A DNA stretch of 64,000 bases. Origin: Streptomyces sp. cf386. Its GTDB lineage: Bacteria; Actinomycetota; Actinomycetes; Streptomycetales; Streptomycetaceae. Each line of letters begins with the position of its first letter. The stretch's first letter is position 1. This document shows, in pieces, positions 34,421 to 42,237 of this stretch. The stretch is taken from positions 62,001 through 126,000 of the forward strand of contig NZ_FNHV01000016.1 of assembly GCF_900103585.1 (NCBI RefSeq), read 5' to 3'. Position numbers and translations under genes: made by a program. A model generated the notes under the pieces. It was not told where the DNA came from and searched no databases. It was given only the letters and a program-made list of their open reading frames with translations.

Positions 34421-35251
34421 ATGCAACAACACCTGACCGATCCGGTCGAACTGCGCGGCGACTGCGAGCGATGCTTCGGGCTGTGCTGTGTCGCGCTGCC
34501 CTTCACCGCCTCCGCCGACTTCGCGATCGACAAGCCGGCCGGCAAGCCCTGCCGCAACCTCCAGGACGACCACCGCTGCGGCATCCACGCCCGGCTCCGG
34601 CAGAGCGGCTTCAACGGCTGCACGGTCTACGACTGCTTCGGCGCCGGACAGAAGGTCTCGCAGGTCACCTTCGGCGGTCAGGACTGGCGCACCGGCTCCC
34701 GGGAGCAGGCCGGGCGCATGTTCGACGTCTTCCCGGCCGTCCGCCAGCTCCACGAACTGCTGTGGTACCTGACGGAGGCGCTCACCCTGCCCGCCGCCCG
34801 TCCCGTCCACGCCGAACTGCGCGAGCTACTGGAGACGACCGAGGCGATCACCCGGGGAACCCCTGAGGAACTGGCCGCGCTGGATGTGGCCGCTCACCGG
34901 CAGAAGGTCAACGTCCTGCTGCTGAAGACCAGCGAGCTGGCGCGGGCGGGCGTACGCGGCCGCAAGAAGGACCGCCGGGGCGCGGACCTGATGGGCGCCC
35001 GGCTCAAGGGCGCCGACCTGCGCGGCGCGAACCTGCGCGGTGCCTATCTCATCGCCGCCGACCTGACCGGCGCCGACCTGCGCGGGGCGGACCTCATCGG
35101 CGCCGACCTGCGCGACACCGACCTCACGGACGCCGATCTGACCGACGCCTTCTTCCTGACCCAGCCCCAGCTGAACGCGGCCCGCGGCAGCGCGGGTACC
35201 CGACTGCCCGGGTCAGTCAGCCGCCCGGTGCACTGGACAGCGGGTCTCTGA
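34421..35251 (+). CDS. Pentapeptide-repeat protein with N-terminal cysteine cluster
   Basis: A 276-residue two-part protein. Residues 15-23 (CERCFGLCC) and further cysteines in KPCRNLQDDHRCGIH and NGCTVYDC form a cluster resembling YkgJ-type metal or Fe-S binding sequences. From about residue 187 a run of eleven or so A(D/N)LxG pentapeptides forms a right-handed quadrilateral helix (GADLMGARLKGADLRGANL and on). A helical stretch lies between. Pentapeptide proteins can mimic DNA and protect gyrase, but this run is short and the cysteine half points to another role. Its end overlaps the convergent P450 gene by 39 bases. Confidence 0.85.
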   Translation: MQQHLTDPVELRGDCERCFGLCCVALPFTASADFAIDKPAGKPCRNLQDDHRCGIHARLRQSGFNGCTVYDCFGAGQKVSQVTFGGQDWRTGSREQAGRMFDVFPAVRQLHELLWYLTEALTLPAARPVHAELRELLETTEAITRGTPEELAALDVAAHRQKVNVLLLKTSELARAGVRGRKKDRRGADLMGARLKGADLRGANLRGAYLIAADLTGADLRGADLIGADLRDTDLTDADLTDAFFLTQPQLNAARGSAGTRLPGSVSRPVHWTAGL

Positions 35252-36727
35252 GGACGGCTCCAGGGCGTCCGATCCCGGGAGGGCGCCGGCGGCGGAGCGC
35301 CGCCGCTCCAGGCGCAGCCGCAACCCCTCCGGCATCAGCGTCAGCCGCTCCGTCACCCGCAGCCGATAGGCCGGGTCGAGCCGGAACTCGTACCGGCGCA
35401 GCAGCAGACCCAGCACCAGCGTGGCCTCGTGCAGCGCGAACTGGCGTCCGATGCAGGCCCGCGCCCCGGTCCCGAACGGCTTGAAGGTGTGCGCCGGACG
35501 TGTCCGTACGGCCTTCGGGTCGAAGCGGTCCGGATCGAACCGCTCGGGGTCCGCGCCCCACACCTCGGGATCGCGGTGCAGCATCGCCGTGAGCACCAGC
35601 GCCCAGGCGCCCCGCCGCATCGGATGGAGGCCGCCGAGCACGGTGTCCTCGCGGGCCTCCCGGGCGAAGGCGGGCGCCGTCGGCCACAGCCGCAGTGCCT
35701 CGTCGAGGATCCGGCGGACGTACCGCAGCCGTGCCACCTGGTCGTAGCCGGGCACCGCGGTGTCGCCCCAGACGCTGTCCACTTCGGCGCGGGCGCGGGC
35801 GGCGACGTCCGGATGCCGGGACAGGTAGTGCAGGGCGAAGGAGAGCGCGCCCGAGGTCGTCTCGTGGCCGGCCACCAGGAAGGTGATCACCTGGCGCCGG
35901 ACGTTCTCCGGGGAGAGCCGCTCGCCCGTCTCCGGATGGGCCGTCTCCAGCATCCGGTCCAGCAGGTCCCCGTCGCCCGGTCCGTCCGCCGTACGGGCGC
36001 GGACCAGGTCGTCGACCGTGCGGTTGAGGTACGCGATATCGGCGTCGTTGCGTCGCGCGGCCCGCCGCAGCAGGAACGGCGCGGGTACGGCGTTGAGCCG
36101 CTGAGCGTAGGTGAGCGTGCCGATCATCGCCGTCACGAAGGGGTGCGGGCGGGCGCGCTCGAAGGAGCCGAAGTCATGCCCGAACCCGGTGCGGGCGATG
36201 GTCTCCAGGGTCAGCTTGGTCATGTCGCCGGGAACGTCCACCCATCGGCCCGCCGCCAGTTCGCGGTCCCAGTGCTCCATGAGCCGGTCGGCCACGGCCA
36301 GCATCATCGGGTGATAGCCCGCCATGGCCTCCCGGCTGAACCCCGGGGCCAGGACGTCGTGCGCCAACTGCCAGTTCCGCTCGTGGTTGTAGGCCGTGAA
36401 CAGGCCGTCCTTGACGACGGGCCGCAGATTGGCGATGCCGAGCCCGACATGTTTGGCGAACCGCGACTCGTCCGCCATGTCGGCCGCGAGGTCCGCGCCC
36501 CACACGAACACGAACTCCTTGCCGAAGGCCTTGCGCCGGAATATCGGCCCCAACTCCGGGGCGAGACGCAGGGAGTCCTGCAACGGCGTACGCCGGTCGG
36601 CGCCCAGTACATCGCCGAGCAGCGGGAGCCGGTGCGGAGGATGCGGTATGCGGTGCAGCTCCGGCCAGCCCTGCTCCGCGCTGCGGAACCCCTTCGGGAG
36701 TCCGGTCCCGGTCGTCGTCTCCGCCAT
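35213..36727 (-). CDS. Cytochrome P450, CYP102-like haem domain without reductase
   Basis: A 504-residue P450. The I-helix motif is A286-GHETTS, the ExxR motif is EALR, and the haem thiolate is C425 in FKPFGTGARACIGRQFALHEA. The sequence KHVGLGIANLRPVVKDGLFTAYNHERNW is very like the P450 BM3/CYP102 haem domain, so a fatty acid is a likely substrate. Unlike the fusion at 45064 it ends after the haem domain, with a tail SSETRCPVHRAAD. It must therefore take electrons from a separate reductase. The ATG at 36727 follows GGGAGA; an upstream in-frame start would leave no room for a promoter. It is divergent from a TetR gene. Confidence 0.92.
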   Translation of the reverse strand: MAETTTGTGLPKGFRSAEQGWPELHRIPHPPHRLPLLGDVLGADRRTPLQDSLRLAPELGPIFRRKAFGKEFVFVWGADLAADMADESRFAKHVGLGIANLRPVVKDGLFTAYNHERNWQLAHDVLAPGFSREAMAGYHPMMLAVADRLMEHWDRELAAGRWVDVPGDMTKLTLETIARTGFGHDFGSFERARPHPFVTAMIGTLTYAQRLNAVPAPFLLRRAARRNDADIAYLNRTVDDLVRARTADGPGDGDLLDRMLETAHPETGERLSPENVRRQVITFLVAGHETTSGALSFALHYLSRHPDVAARARAEVDSVWGDTAVPGYDQVARLRYVRRILDEALRLWPTAPAFAREAREDTVLGGLHPMRRGAWALVLTAMLHRDPEVWGADPERFDPDRFDPKAVRTRPAHTFKPFGTGARACIGRQFALHEATLVLGLLLRRYEFRLDPAYRLRVTERLTLMPEGLRLRLERRRSAAGALPGSDALEPSSETRCPVHRAAD

Positions 36728-36783
36728 GACGCGATCTCCCTTGATCCAGCGGCATATTGCGAGGCAGCGCTCGTTGTACGTGG

Positions 36784-36820
36784 GTTCAATAACGCGCTCA
36801 GTCTGGTCCGGCTGTTGAAT
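36784..36820. promoter_or_regulatory. Spaced inverted TTCAA/TTGAA boxes in the P450/TetR gap
   Basis: GTTCAAT (36784-36790) and GTTGAAT (36814-36820) are inverted TTCAA/TTGAA boxes. The TTGAA box could serve as a -35 for the TetR gene and the complement of TTCAA as a -35 for the P450 gene. No tight palindrome was found in this gap. Confidence 0.3.
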
Positions 36821-36842
36821 CCACGTCAAGTAAAGTGCGGGT

Positions 36843-37451
36843 ATGGCCGCGAACCAGGGCGAGCGCACACGCCGTCGGCTCAGCACCGAGGAGCGCCGTG
36901 AGCAGCTCCTCGCGGTCGGGGCGCGGCTGTTCTCGGAGAGTCCGTACGACGACGTCTGGATCGAGCAGGTCGCCGAGATCGCCGGCGTCTCGCGCGGACT
37001 GCTCTACCACTACTTCCCGACGAAGCGGGAGTTCTTCGCGGCCGTCGTCGAGCGGGAGAGCGAGCGCATGCTGCGGATGACGGCCGCCGTGCCCGGGGTC
37101 CCGGTGCGCGAGCAACTGGCCGCAGGGCTCGACACCTACCTGGAGTACGTCGAGGCCCATGCCCATGGCTATCGCGCCTTCCATCGTGCCGACGCGGCCG
37201 GGGACCAGTCCGTGCGCAAGGTCTACCAGCGGGCCCTGGCGGCACAGGAGAAGCAGATCCTGGCGGCGATGGCGGCGGACCCCGAGTTCGGCCCGGTCTT
37301 CGAGGAGCGGCCCGACGTCCAGCTCGCCGTACGGGGCTGGCTGGCGTTCATCACCGCCGTCTGTCTGGAGTGGCTGAGAGGCTCGGACCTCTCCCGGGAA
37401 CAGGTGCGCGACCTGTGCGCCCGGGCCCTGTTGGGCGTCATCACACCCTGA
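36843..37451 (+). CDS. TetR/AcrR-family regulator, divergent from the P450 gene
   Basis: A 202-residue TetR-type protein. The helix-turn-helix runs from about residue 18 to 65 (RREQLLAVGARLFSESPYDDVWIEQVAEIAGVSRGLLYHYFPTKREFFAAVV). The C-terminal domain has the RAFHRADAAGDQSVRKVYQR and AVRGWLAFITAVCLEWL segments of a frequent actinomycete subgroup. The gene is 115 bases from the divergent P450 gene, an arrangement like Bm3R1 and its P450 in Bacillus. Repression of the P450 with relief by a fatty acid or xenobiotic is a reasonable inference. Confidence 0.9.
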   Translation: MAANQGERTRRRLSTEERREQLLAVGARLFSESPYDDVWIEQVAEIAGVSRGLLYHYFPTKREFFAAVVERESERMLRMTAAVPGVPVREQLAAGLDTYLEYVEAHAHGYRAFHRADAAGDQSVRKVYQRALAAQEKQILAAMAADPEFGPVFEERPDVQLAVRGWLAFITAVCLEWLRGSDLSREQVRDLCARALLGVITP

Positions 37452-37516
37452 GCATCCGCAAAGAGAGGGCACAGCCTCGCCCGGGCTGGTTGGCGTGCGG
37501 CTCGATCTTCGATAGG

Positions 37517-37535
37517 TTAGGCAAGGCTTACCTAA
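37517..37535 (+). promoter_or_regulatory. Iron box (DmdR1/IdeR type)
   Basis: TTAGGCAAGGCTTACCTAA is a 19-base near-palindrome that matches the actinobacterial iron-box consensus at nearly all outer positions. It ends just before the AAGGAGG ribosome site of the DUF2470 gene, a position where a bound repressor would block transcription when iron is plentiful. Confidence 0.8.
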
Positions 37536-37546
37536 GGAGGTATGGG

Positions 37547-38272
37547 ATGGCTGACAGCCAAACCTGGGCGGCAGCGCCTTCCGCGGCGGAACGTGCCCGG
37601 TCGGTGCTCGCCGCCGCGTGGTCCTGCGCGGTGACCGCGGAGGGCTGCCGCGAAGAGCTCGTCGGCGCGCACACCGTGACCGAGAACGGCCGCGTCCTGC
37701 TGGACGTGCCGGAGGACAGCGTGCTCGTCACGGCGGCGATCTGCGCGCCCCGAGGGGAGCCGTCCGCCGTCCTGGAGTTCGCCGACGTCGCCCCTGTACC
37801 GGTGCGGGGGCGGATCCGCTCCCGGCTCTGGCTGTCCGGCTGGTTCGCCCCCGAGGAGGGCAAACTCGCCTTCCAGGCGACGCGCGCGGTGCTGCGCCTG
37901 CCGTCCGGTGCCGTGGTCGTCGACCTCGACGAGTTCGCCGCCGCCACGCCCGACCCGCTGGCCACCGCCGAGGCCCGGCTGCTCACCCACCTCGCCGACT
38001 GCCACCCGGACGCCGTCGAGCGGCTCACCCGCCTGGTCGAGTCCGACAGCCTGCACGGCGCCGTGCGCGTCCAGCCCCTCGCCGTCGACCGGCACGGACT
38101 GACGCTGCGCATCGAGCGCGCCCGCGCCCAGGCCGACGTACGGCTGGCGTTCCACCGGCCCGCCGACGACGTCGCGCAGCTCACGGAGCGCATGCACATC
38201 CTGCTCTCCCGGGCCAGTGCGGCCTCGTGCCCGCGCGCCCTACAGCGGCAGCGCACAGACGGCGACGGGTGA
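37547..38272 (+). CDS. DUF2470-domain protein, iron-regulated
   Basis: A 241-residue protein. The N-terminal half is a split-barrel-like part (ITAAICAPRGEPSAVLEF-type strand, then VRGRIRSRLWLSGWF). The C-terminal half has the DUF2470 pattern (ARLLTHLADCHPDAVERLTRLV then VQPLAVDRHGLTLRI). Related folds in HugZ and plant proteins bind haem. The iron box directly before it implies induction on iron starvation, so release of iron from haem or haem handling is a fitting role, by inference. AAGGAGG lies six bases before the ATG. The 3' end overlaps the convergent lactonase gene by 33 bases. Confidence 0.85.
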   Translation: MADSQTWAAAPSAAERARSVLAAAWSCAVTAEGCREELVGAHTVTENGRVLLDVPEDSVLVTAAICAPRGEPSAVLEFADVAPVPVRGRIRSRLWLSGWFAPEEGKLAFQATRAVLRLPSGAVVVDLDEFAAATPDPLATAEARLLTHLADCHPDAVERLTRLVESDSLHGAVRVQPLAVDRHGLTLRIERARAQADVRLAFHRPADDVAQLTERMHILLSRASAASCPRALQRQRTDGDG

Positions 38273-39451
38273 GGCGAACGGCTCGCCCGCGAGCCGCAGT
38301 TCACCGCTCTCCTCGTCTACGAGGAAGACGCTGACGGTGCTCGACCGCTGGTTCGCCGCGAACAGGAGAGTGCCGTCCGGCGAGAGGGCGAGCTGCCGCG
38401 GGAAGTCCCCGGACACCGGCACCGTGTCGAGCAGCCCGAGCCGGGCTCCGTCCGCCTCCACCGCGTAGCGCGCGAGGCTGTTGTGGCCCCGGTTGGCGAG
38501 GTAGGCGTAACGGCCGTTCGGCGTCACGATGAGCTGCGCGGGGTAGCTGGTGCCCGAACCCGTGCCCGTGGACTGCTCCTCGCCGATGGTCAGTCGGCCC
38601 GTGCCGGGGTCGTACGCGCACACGGCGACGGTGTTGTCGACCTCGTTGGCCAGGTAGGCGTACCGGCCGCCCGGGTGGAAGGTGAGATGACGCGGGCCCG
38701 CCCCCGGCTCGGTCTGCGCCCGCGCGACCTCGGTCAGCGTGCCCGCCTTCAGGTCGAGGCGGTAGGTGTACACGGTGTCCGTGCCGAGGTCGACGGCGAG
38801 GACGTGGCCGCCGTCGGGGCTGGTGATGAACTGGTGGGCGTGCGGGCCCTCCTGGCCGGGTCCGGGTGCCGGACTGGAGTGCGTGACCAGGTCGGTGCGC
38901 TCGCCGAGCGCGCCCGAGGCGTCGATCGGGTGCACGGCCACGCTGCCCGTGCCGTAGTTGGCGCTCAAGAGCCAGCGTCCGCTCGGATGGACCGACAGAT
39001 GGCAGGGCGCCGCCCCGCCCGTGCTCCGGCTCCCCAGAACCTCGCGGTCGGCGAGGCGGACGGCGGTCACGGCGCCGTCCTCGCGCTCGTTGACCGCGTA
39101 GAGCGTCCGCCTGTCGGGGTGCAGCGCCAGATACGAGGGGTCGTCGACGCCGGTGATCGTCCCGGTGCCGGTGATACGACCCGTGACCGGGTCGTACGTG
39201 GCGCGGCCGATGCCCGTCCCGCCGCCCTCGACGGAGGTGTAGGTGCCCAGGTAGAGGGGGCGCGGGCCCGAGGGCTTACGGCTCTCGGTCTGGGCGCTCG
39301 GACGTGTCTGGGGCGTTGTCGCCTCGGAGGCCGCCGTGTCCGCCGGTGCGGGCGCGTCGTCGCAACCCGTGGCCGCCGGGACCGTCACGCCGGCGGCCGA
39401 TCCCGCGAGGGTTCCGACGAATCGGCGCCTGCTCAGCCCACCACTGCCCAT
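38240..39451 (-). CDS. Tat-exported lipoprotein of the lactonase (YbhE/6-phosphogluconolactonase) family
   Basis: A 403-residue seven-bladed beta-propeller. SRRRFVGTLAG then PAATGC (C30) is a Tat signal with a lipobox, so the protein should sit on the outer face of the membrane. After a Thr/Ala/Pro linker the propeller starts with PLYLGTYTS. It has the repeated phrases ALHPDRRTLYAVNE, VHPSGRWLLSANYGTGS, FHPGGRYAYLANE and ALSPDGTLLFAANQ. Some relatives open 6-phosphogluconolactone, but an exported lipoprotein cannot use a cytosolic sugar phosphate, so another lactone or a binding role is likely. The ATG at 39451 has GAGG seven bases upstream; GTG at 39457 is less well spaced. Confidence 0.88.
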   Translation of the reverse strand: MGSGGLSRRRFVGTLAGSAAGVTVPAATGCDDAPAPADTAASEATTPQTRPSAQTESRKPSGPRPLYLGTYTSVEGGGTGIGRATYDPVTGRITGTGTITGVDDPSYLALHPDRRTLYAVNEREDGAVTAVRLADREVLGSRSTGGAAPCHLSVHPSGRWLLSANYGTGSVAVHPIDASGALGERTDLVTHSSPAPGPGQEGPHAHQFITSPDGGHVLAVDLGTDTVYTYRLDLKAGTLTEVARAQTEPGAGPRHLTFHPGGRYAYLANEVDNTVAVCAYDPGTGRLTIGEEQSTGTGSGTSYPAQLIVTPNGRYAYLANRGHNSLARYAVEADGARLGLLDTVPVSGDFPRQLALSPDGTLLFAANQRSSTVSVFLVDEESGELRLAGEPFASPVAVCALPL

Positions 39452-39537
39452 GTCCACACCTCAGGTCGTCGGTCGTCACGGTCGCGACAGCAACCTTGGC
39501 GTGGATCACCCGCCGAGCGCAAGAAGAGCAACGCACA

Positions 39538-39552
39538 TTGCACATGCTGCAA
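39538..39552. promoter_or_regulatory. Inverted repeat before the lactonase gene
   Basis: TTGCA (39538-39542) and TGCAA (39548-39552) are perfect inverted arms with five bases between, about 90 bases before the lactonase start. It is a possible operator. Confidence 0.3.
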
Positions 39553-39570
39553 CGGGAGTGTCGGTTGATT

Positions 39571-39586
39571 CCCCGGGATTCCGGGG
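39571..39586 (-). terminator. GC hairpin after the 39611 gene
   Basis: CCCCGG (39571-39576) pairs with CCGGGG (39581-39586) around GATT, about 25 bases beyond the stop of the minus-strand gene at 39611. It fits a factor-independent terminator without a T-run. Confidence 0.4.
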
Positions 39587-39610
39587 CTTCCTGGGGTGAG
39601 TTCGCGTGGG

Positions 39611-40669
39611 CTACCAGTCCCCGTCCTCCACCGGCTTCCCCTGGGCGTCCTTGAGCGGCAGCACCTGGCCCGGCGCGGGGGCCTGCCAGGGCTCGTGGTC
39701 GTCGCCGAGCCAGTCACCGACCGGCTGCACCGCCTCCAGGGTGTCCGTGGGGGCGAGATCCTCGGCGTCCTGGTCGTAGTAGTCGAACCAGGGCAGCCCC
39801 GCGCGCGTGTACGCCGCCCGGTCCACGGGTGACGGCGGCGGAGCCTCACCGGTGATGCGGCGCCACTCCGGAGGGGTCACCAGATGGACGAAGACCCGGC
39901 CGCCGGGGCGGTCCGCCCAGTCGGAGAGCGGGCGGTCGTCCTCGTAGACCTCCTGCCGCATCGAGCCGCCGACGCCCAGTCCCATCGCCGCGGCGGCCCG
40001 GGACGGACGGCCCGCCGGAGCGGCGGCGGGCGCCGGGACCGCGCCCTGAGGGGCCGGTGCCGCCATGGGCATTGCGGCACCGAAGCCGCCGGACGGCGCG
40101 ATCGCCCGCGCCAGCTCCGCCCGGCGCCGCTCCTCAGCACGCCACTCGGCCAGCCGGGGCTCCTTCAGCGGGAACGCCTGCAGCTGTACGCCGCCCCAGA
40201 CCTCCTCGCCCGTGACCTGCCCCTCGACGGTCGCGCCCAGCCCCAGAGGCACCGCCACGAACTGGCGGACCGTGCCCTTCCCGGAGTTGATGCCGTCCAG
40301 CCAGGGCTGCCGGGGCAGCACGACATAGTTCTGCGGTTTGCGGGACAACCGGTCGCTCCACGGCTTCCCCGAGACCGCGCACACCTTGCCCACCCCGACC
40401 TGGAGGGCGGCCGGCTCCGTCGTGCCCCCGAAGCTGAGCCACATCGCCTCGCGCAGATAGACCGGCAGCAGCACACCGCCGCGCGCCCGCCACGCCTGCG
40501 GAACGGTGTCCGCGAAGTCCGCCACCCGCCGGACCGGGAACTCGCCGAGCCCCGGCGGCAGCGGATGCGTGCCCGACTCGGGCAGCCGCAGGGTACGGAT
40601 GAACCGCACCGCGACACCGCCCGGCAGCCGTAGGGTGTTTCCGTCGATCCGTACGGTCGTGTCGGCCAT
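39611..40669 (-). CDS. Hypothetical protein downstream of the FUSC exporter gene
   Basis: A 352-residue soluble protein that I do not recognise. The N-terminal 190 residues look globular (VRIDGNTLRLPGGVAVRFIRTLRLP, LREAMWLSFGG, GVGKVCAVSGKPW). A middle stretch of 50 residues is Ala/Pro-rich and disordered. The C-terminal part resumes with ordered sequence (DWADRPGGRVFVHLVTPPEWRRITGE) and an acidic tail rich in Asp and Trp. No signal peptide or membrane helix is visible. The ATG at 40669 follows GGGAG by eight bases; an alternative start is at 40687. It lies 47 bases after the FUSC gene on the same strand, so the two are probably co-transcribed. Confidence 0.75.
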   Translation of the reverse strand: MADTTVRIDGNTLRLPGGVAVRFIRTLRLPESGTHPLPPGLGEFPVRRVADFADTVPQAWRARGGVLLPVYLREAMWLSFGGTTEPAALQVGVGKVCAVSGKPWSDRLSRKPQNYVVLPRQPWLDGINSGKGTVRQFVAVPLGLGATVEGQVTGEEVWGGVQLQAFPLKEPRLAEWRAEERRRAELARAIAPSGGFGAAMPMAAPAPQGAVPAPAAAPAGRPSRAAAAMGLGVGGSMRQEVYEDDRPLSDWADRPGGRVFVHLVTPPEWRRITGEAPPPSPVDRAAYTRAGLPWFDYYDQDAEDLAPTDTLEAVQPVGDWLGDDHEPWQAPAPGQVLPLKDAQGKPVEDGDW

Positions 40670-40716
40670 CGGCCCGCTCCCTCGCATCCGCGGCGCCGGC
40701 CCCGTCCCGGCACTCC

Positions 40717-41970
40717 CTACCGAGAACGCCCGCCCATCCCCGTCCGGTTCCGCCAGAGCTGCTCCTGTACGCCCATGCGCTCACGCAGCCGGTTCAGGCG
40801 TGGCATCCGCACGCGCTGCTCCTCGGACACCCGGTCCAGCTCCTCCAGCAGGCGACGCGAGCGGTGCTCGGTGTCGAGCTCGTCGAGGATGCGGTTCACC
40901 TCGGTCAGGACGGCGCCGAGCAGCTGCCAGTGCCGACTCTCGCGCTCGGCCTCCTCGCGCAGCAGCAGGGCGAGCTTGTCGCGGGTGCCCGCCGCCGTGC
41001 GCAACTCCGCGCTCAGCCGGGACTCCGCCGCGTCGGCGTTGCTGCTGACATGCGTGGTGACCAGCACCGAGAAGCTGACCACCGCGTCGGCGATCTCGGA
41101 CAGCAACTGCTCGACGACGGCGCCCGTCTCCTTCGCGAACAACGGCTCGGGCTCACGCTCCTTGGCGAGGTCGGTGAGGGTGCGGGCGAGCACGCGCAGG
41201 ACGACCGTGCAGATCTCCAGCGTGTCCAGTCCGGTGCGCAGCACCACCCGGTGCAGCAGGCTGTCCCGTACGCGCGGATTGAGCCGCAGGCTGTCCTCGG
41301 CCTGCTTCAGCGCCGCGTCCACCTCGACGATGTCGTGGTCGAGCCGGCGCGCCTCGTGCAGCCGGGCCGCCGCCTGCTCGAACGGTTGCCGGCCGGCCGC
41401 CTCCTCGCCGATGCGCAGCATCAACTGCCGCAACCGGCGGGCCAGTCCCTCCAGTGACTCACCGGCTTCCTCCACCCACACCGGCGGTGCGAGGAGGAGA
41501 TTGAAGCCGAGCCCGACCACCGCGCCGATCAGCGTCTCCAGGATCCGCGCCCAGGCCGTGTCCCCGACGGTCGTGACACCGAGGACCAGCATCGCGCTGA
41601 TCGCCACCTCGGGCACATACTCGTCGACCCGCACCAGATGCCCGACCACCAGCGAGGCCACGATCAGCAGCCCCAGGCTCCACCAGGTCAGGCCGACCAG
41701 GAGGCTGAAGGCGATGGCGACCAGCACGCCGGCCACCACGGAGTTCACCCGGCGGATGCCGTTGGTGAGCGTGGCGTACAGCGTGACCTGGACGACGAGC
41801 AGCGCGGTCAGGGGTGCGGTCAGCGGCGCGGCCTCGGGGCTCAGGCGCAGCGCGATGACGTAGGCGATCGTCGCCGCGGCGGCCGACCGCAGGGTCTGGG
41901 CCACCACGGGATCCCGGCGCAGCTTCCCGAGCCGCTCCTGGAACGCCGTCCCCTCACGTACGTCTGGCAT
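40717..41970 (-). CDS. FUSC/aromatic-acid-exporter-like membrane protein
   Basis: A 417-residue membrane protein. Six hydrophobic segments occupy about residues 25-165 (ATIAYVIALRL, ALLVVQVTLYATL, VVAGVLVAIAFSLLVGLTWW, LLIVASLVVGHLV, ISAMLVLGV, LIGAVVGLGFNLLLAPP). A long helical cytoplasmic part of 240 residues follows, with heptad-like stretches. This is the half-size FUSC/ArAE plan of bacterial aromatic acid exporters such as YgaH-like and FUSC-like proteins. The substrate is unknown. A perfect 25-base inverted repeat lies 48 bases upstream and may be its operator. It is divergent from the erythromycin-esterase-like gene. Confidence 0.85.
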   Translation of the reverse strand: MPDVREGTAFQERLGKLRRDPVVAQTLRSAAAATIAYVIALRLSPEAAPLTAPLTALLVVQVTLYATLTNGIRRVNSVVAGVLVAIAFSLLVGLTWWSLGLLIVASLVVGHLVRVDEYVPEVAISAMLVLGVTTVGDTAWARILETLIGAVVGLGFNLLLAPPVWVEEAGESLEGLARRLRQLMLRIGEEAAGRQPFEQAAARLHEARRLDHDIVEVDAALKQAEDSLRLNPRVRDSLLHRVVLRTGLDTLEICTVVLRVLARTLTDLAKEREPEPLFAKETGAVVEQLLSEIADAVVSFSVLVTTHVSSNADAAESRLSAELRTAAGTRDKLALLLREEAERESRHWQLLGAVLTEVNRILDELDTEHRSRRLLEELDRVSEEQRVRMPRLNRLRERMGVQEQLWRNRTGMGGRSR

Positions 41971-42017
41971 CCTCGGGCCGTTCCCTTTCCACGTTCACAG
42001 ATGCTGCCGACACAGCG

Positions 42018-42042
42018 CTTGCGGACCGTAACGGTCCGCAAG
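42018..42042. promoter_or_regulatory. Perfect 25-base palindrome in the FUSC/esterase gap
   Basis: CTTGCGGACCGT (42018-42029) and ACGGTCCGCAAG (42031-42042) are perfect 12-base arms around a single A. It lies 48 bases before the FUSC start and about 195 bases before the divergent gene. The tight symmetry suits a TetR-family operator, but no regulator gene adjoins. Confidence 0.65.
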
Positions 42043-42237
42043 GAACCCCAGATTGATCGCAGCGGTCGGAGTACGGCAAGGGGGCGGGGTGGTGATGGTG
42101 GACACCCGCGCGCGGCCGGGCGGTTCACCGGGTCAGGTACTGAGGACAACCCCCGCGGTCCCCCTGCGGTCGTCCGCCCCCGGAAACGGTGGACCGCCGG
42201 ATGGCCGCATCCCACCTCGGAGCGCAACTCTTGGATC

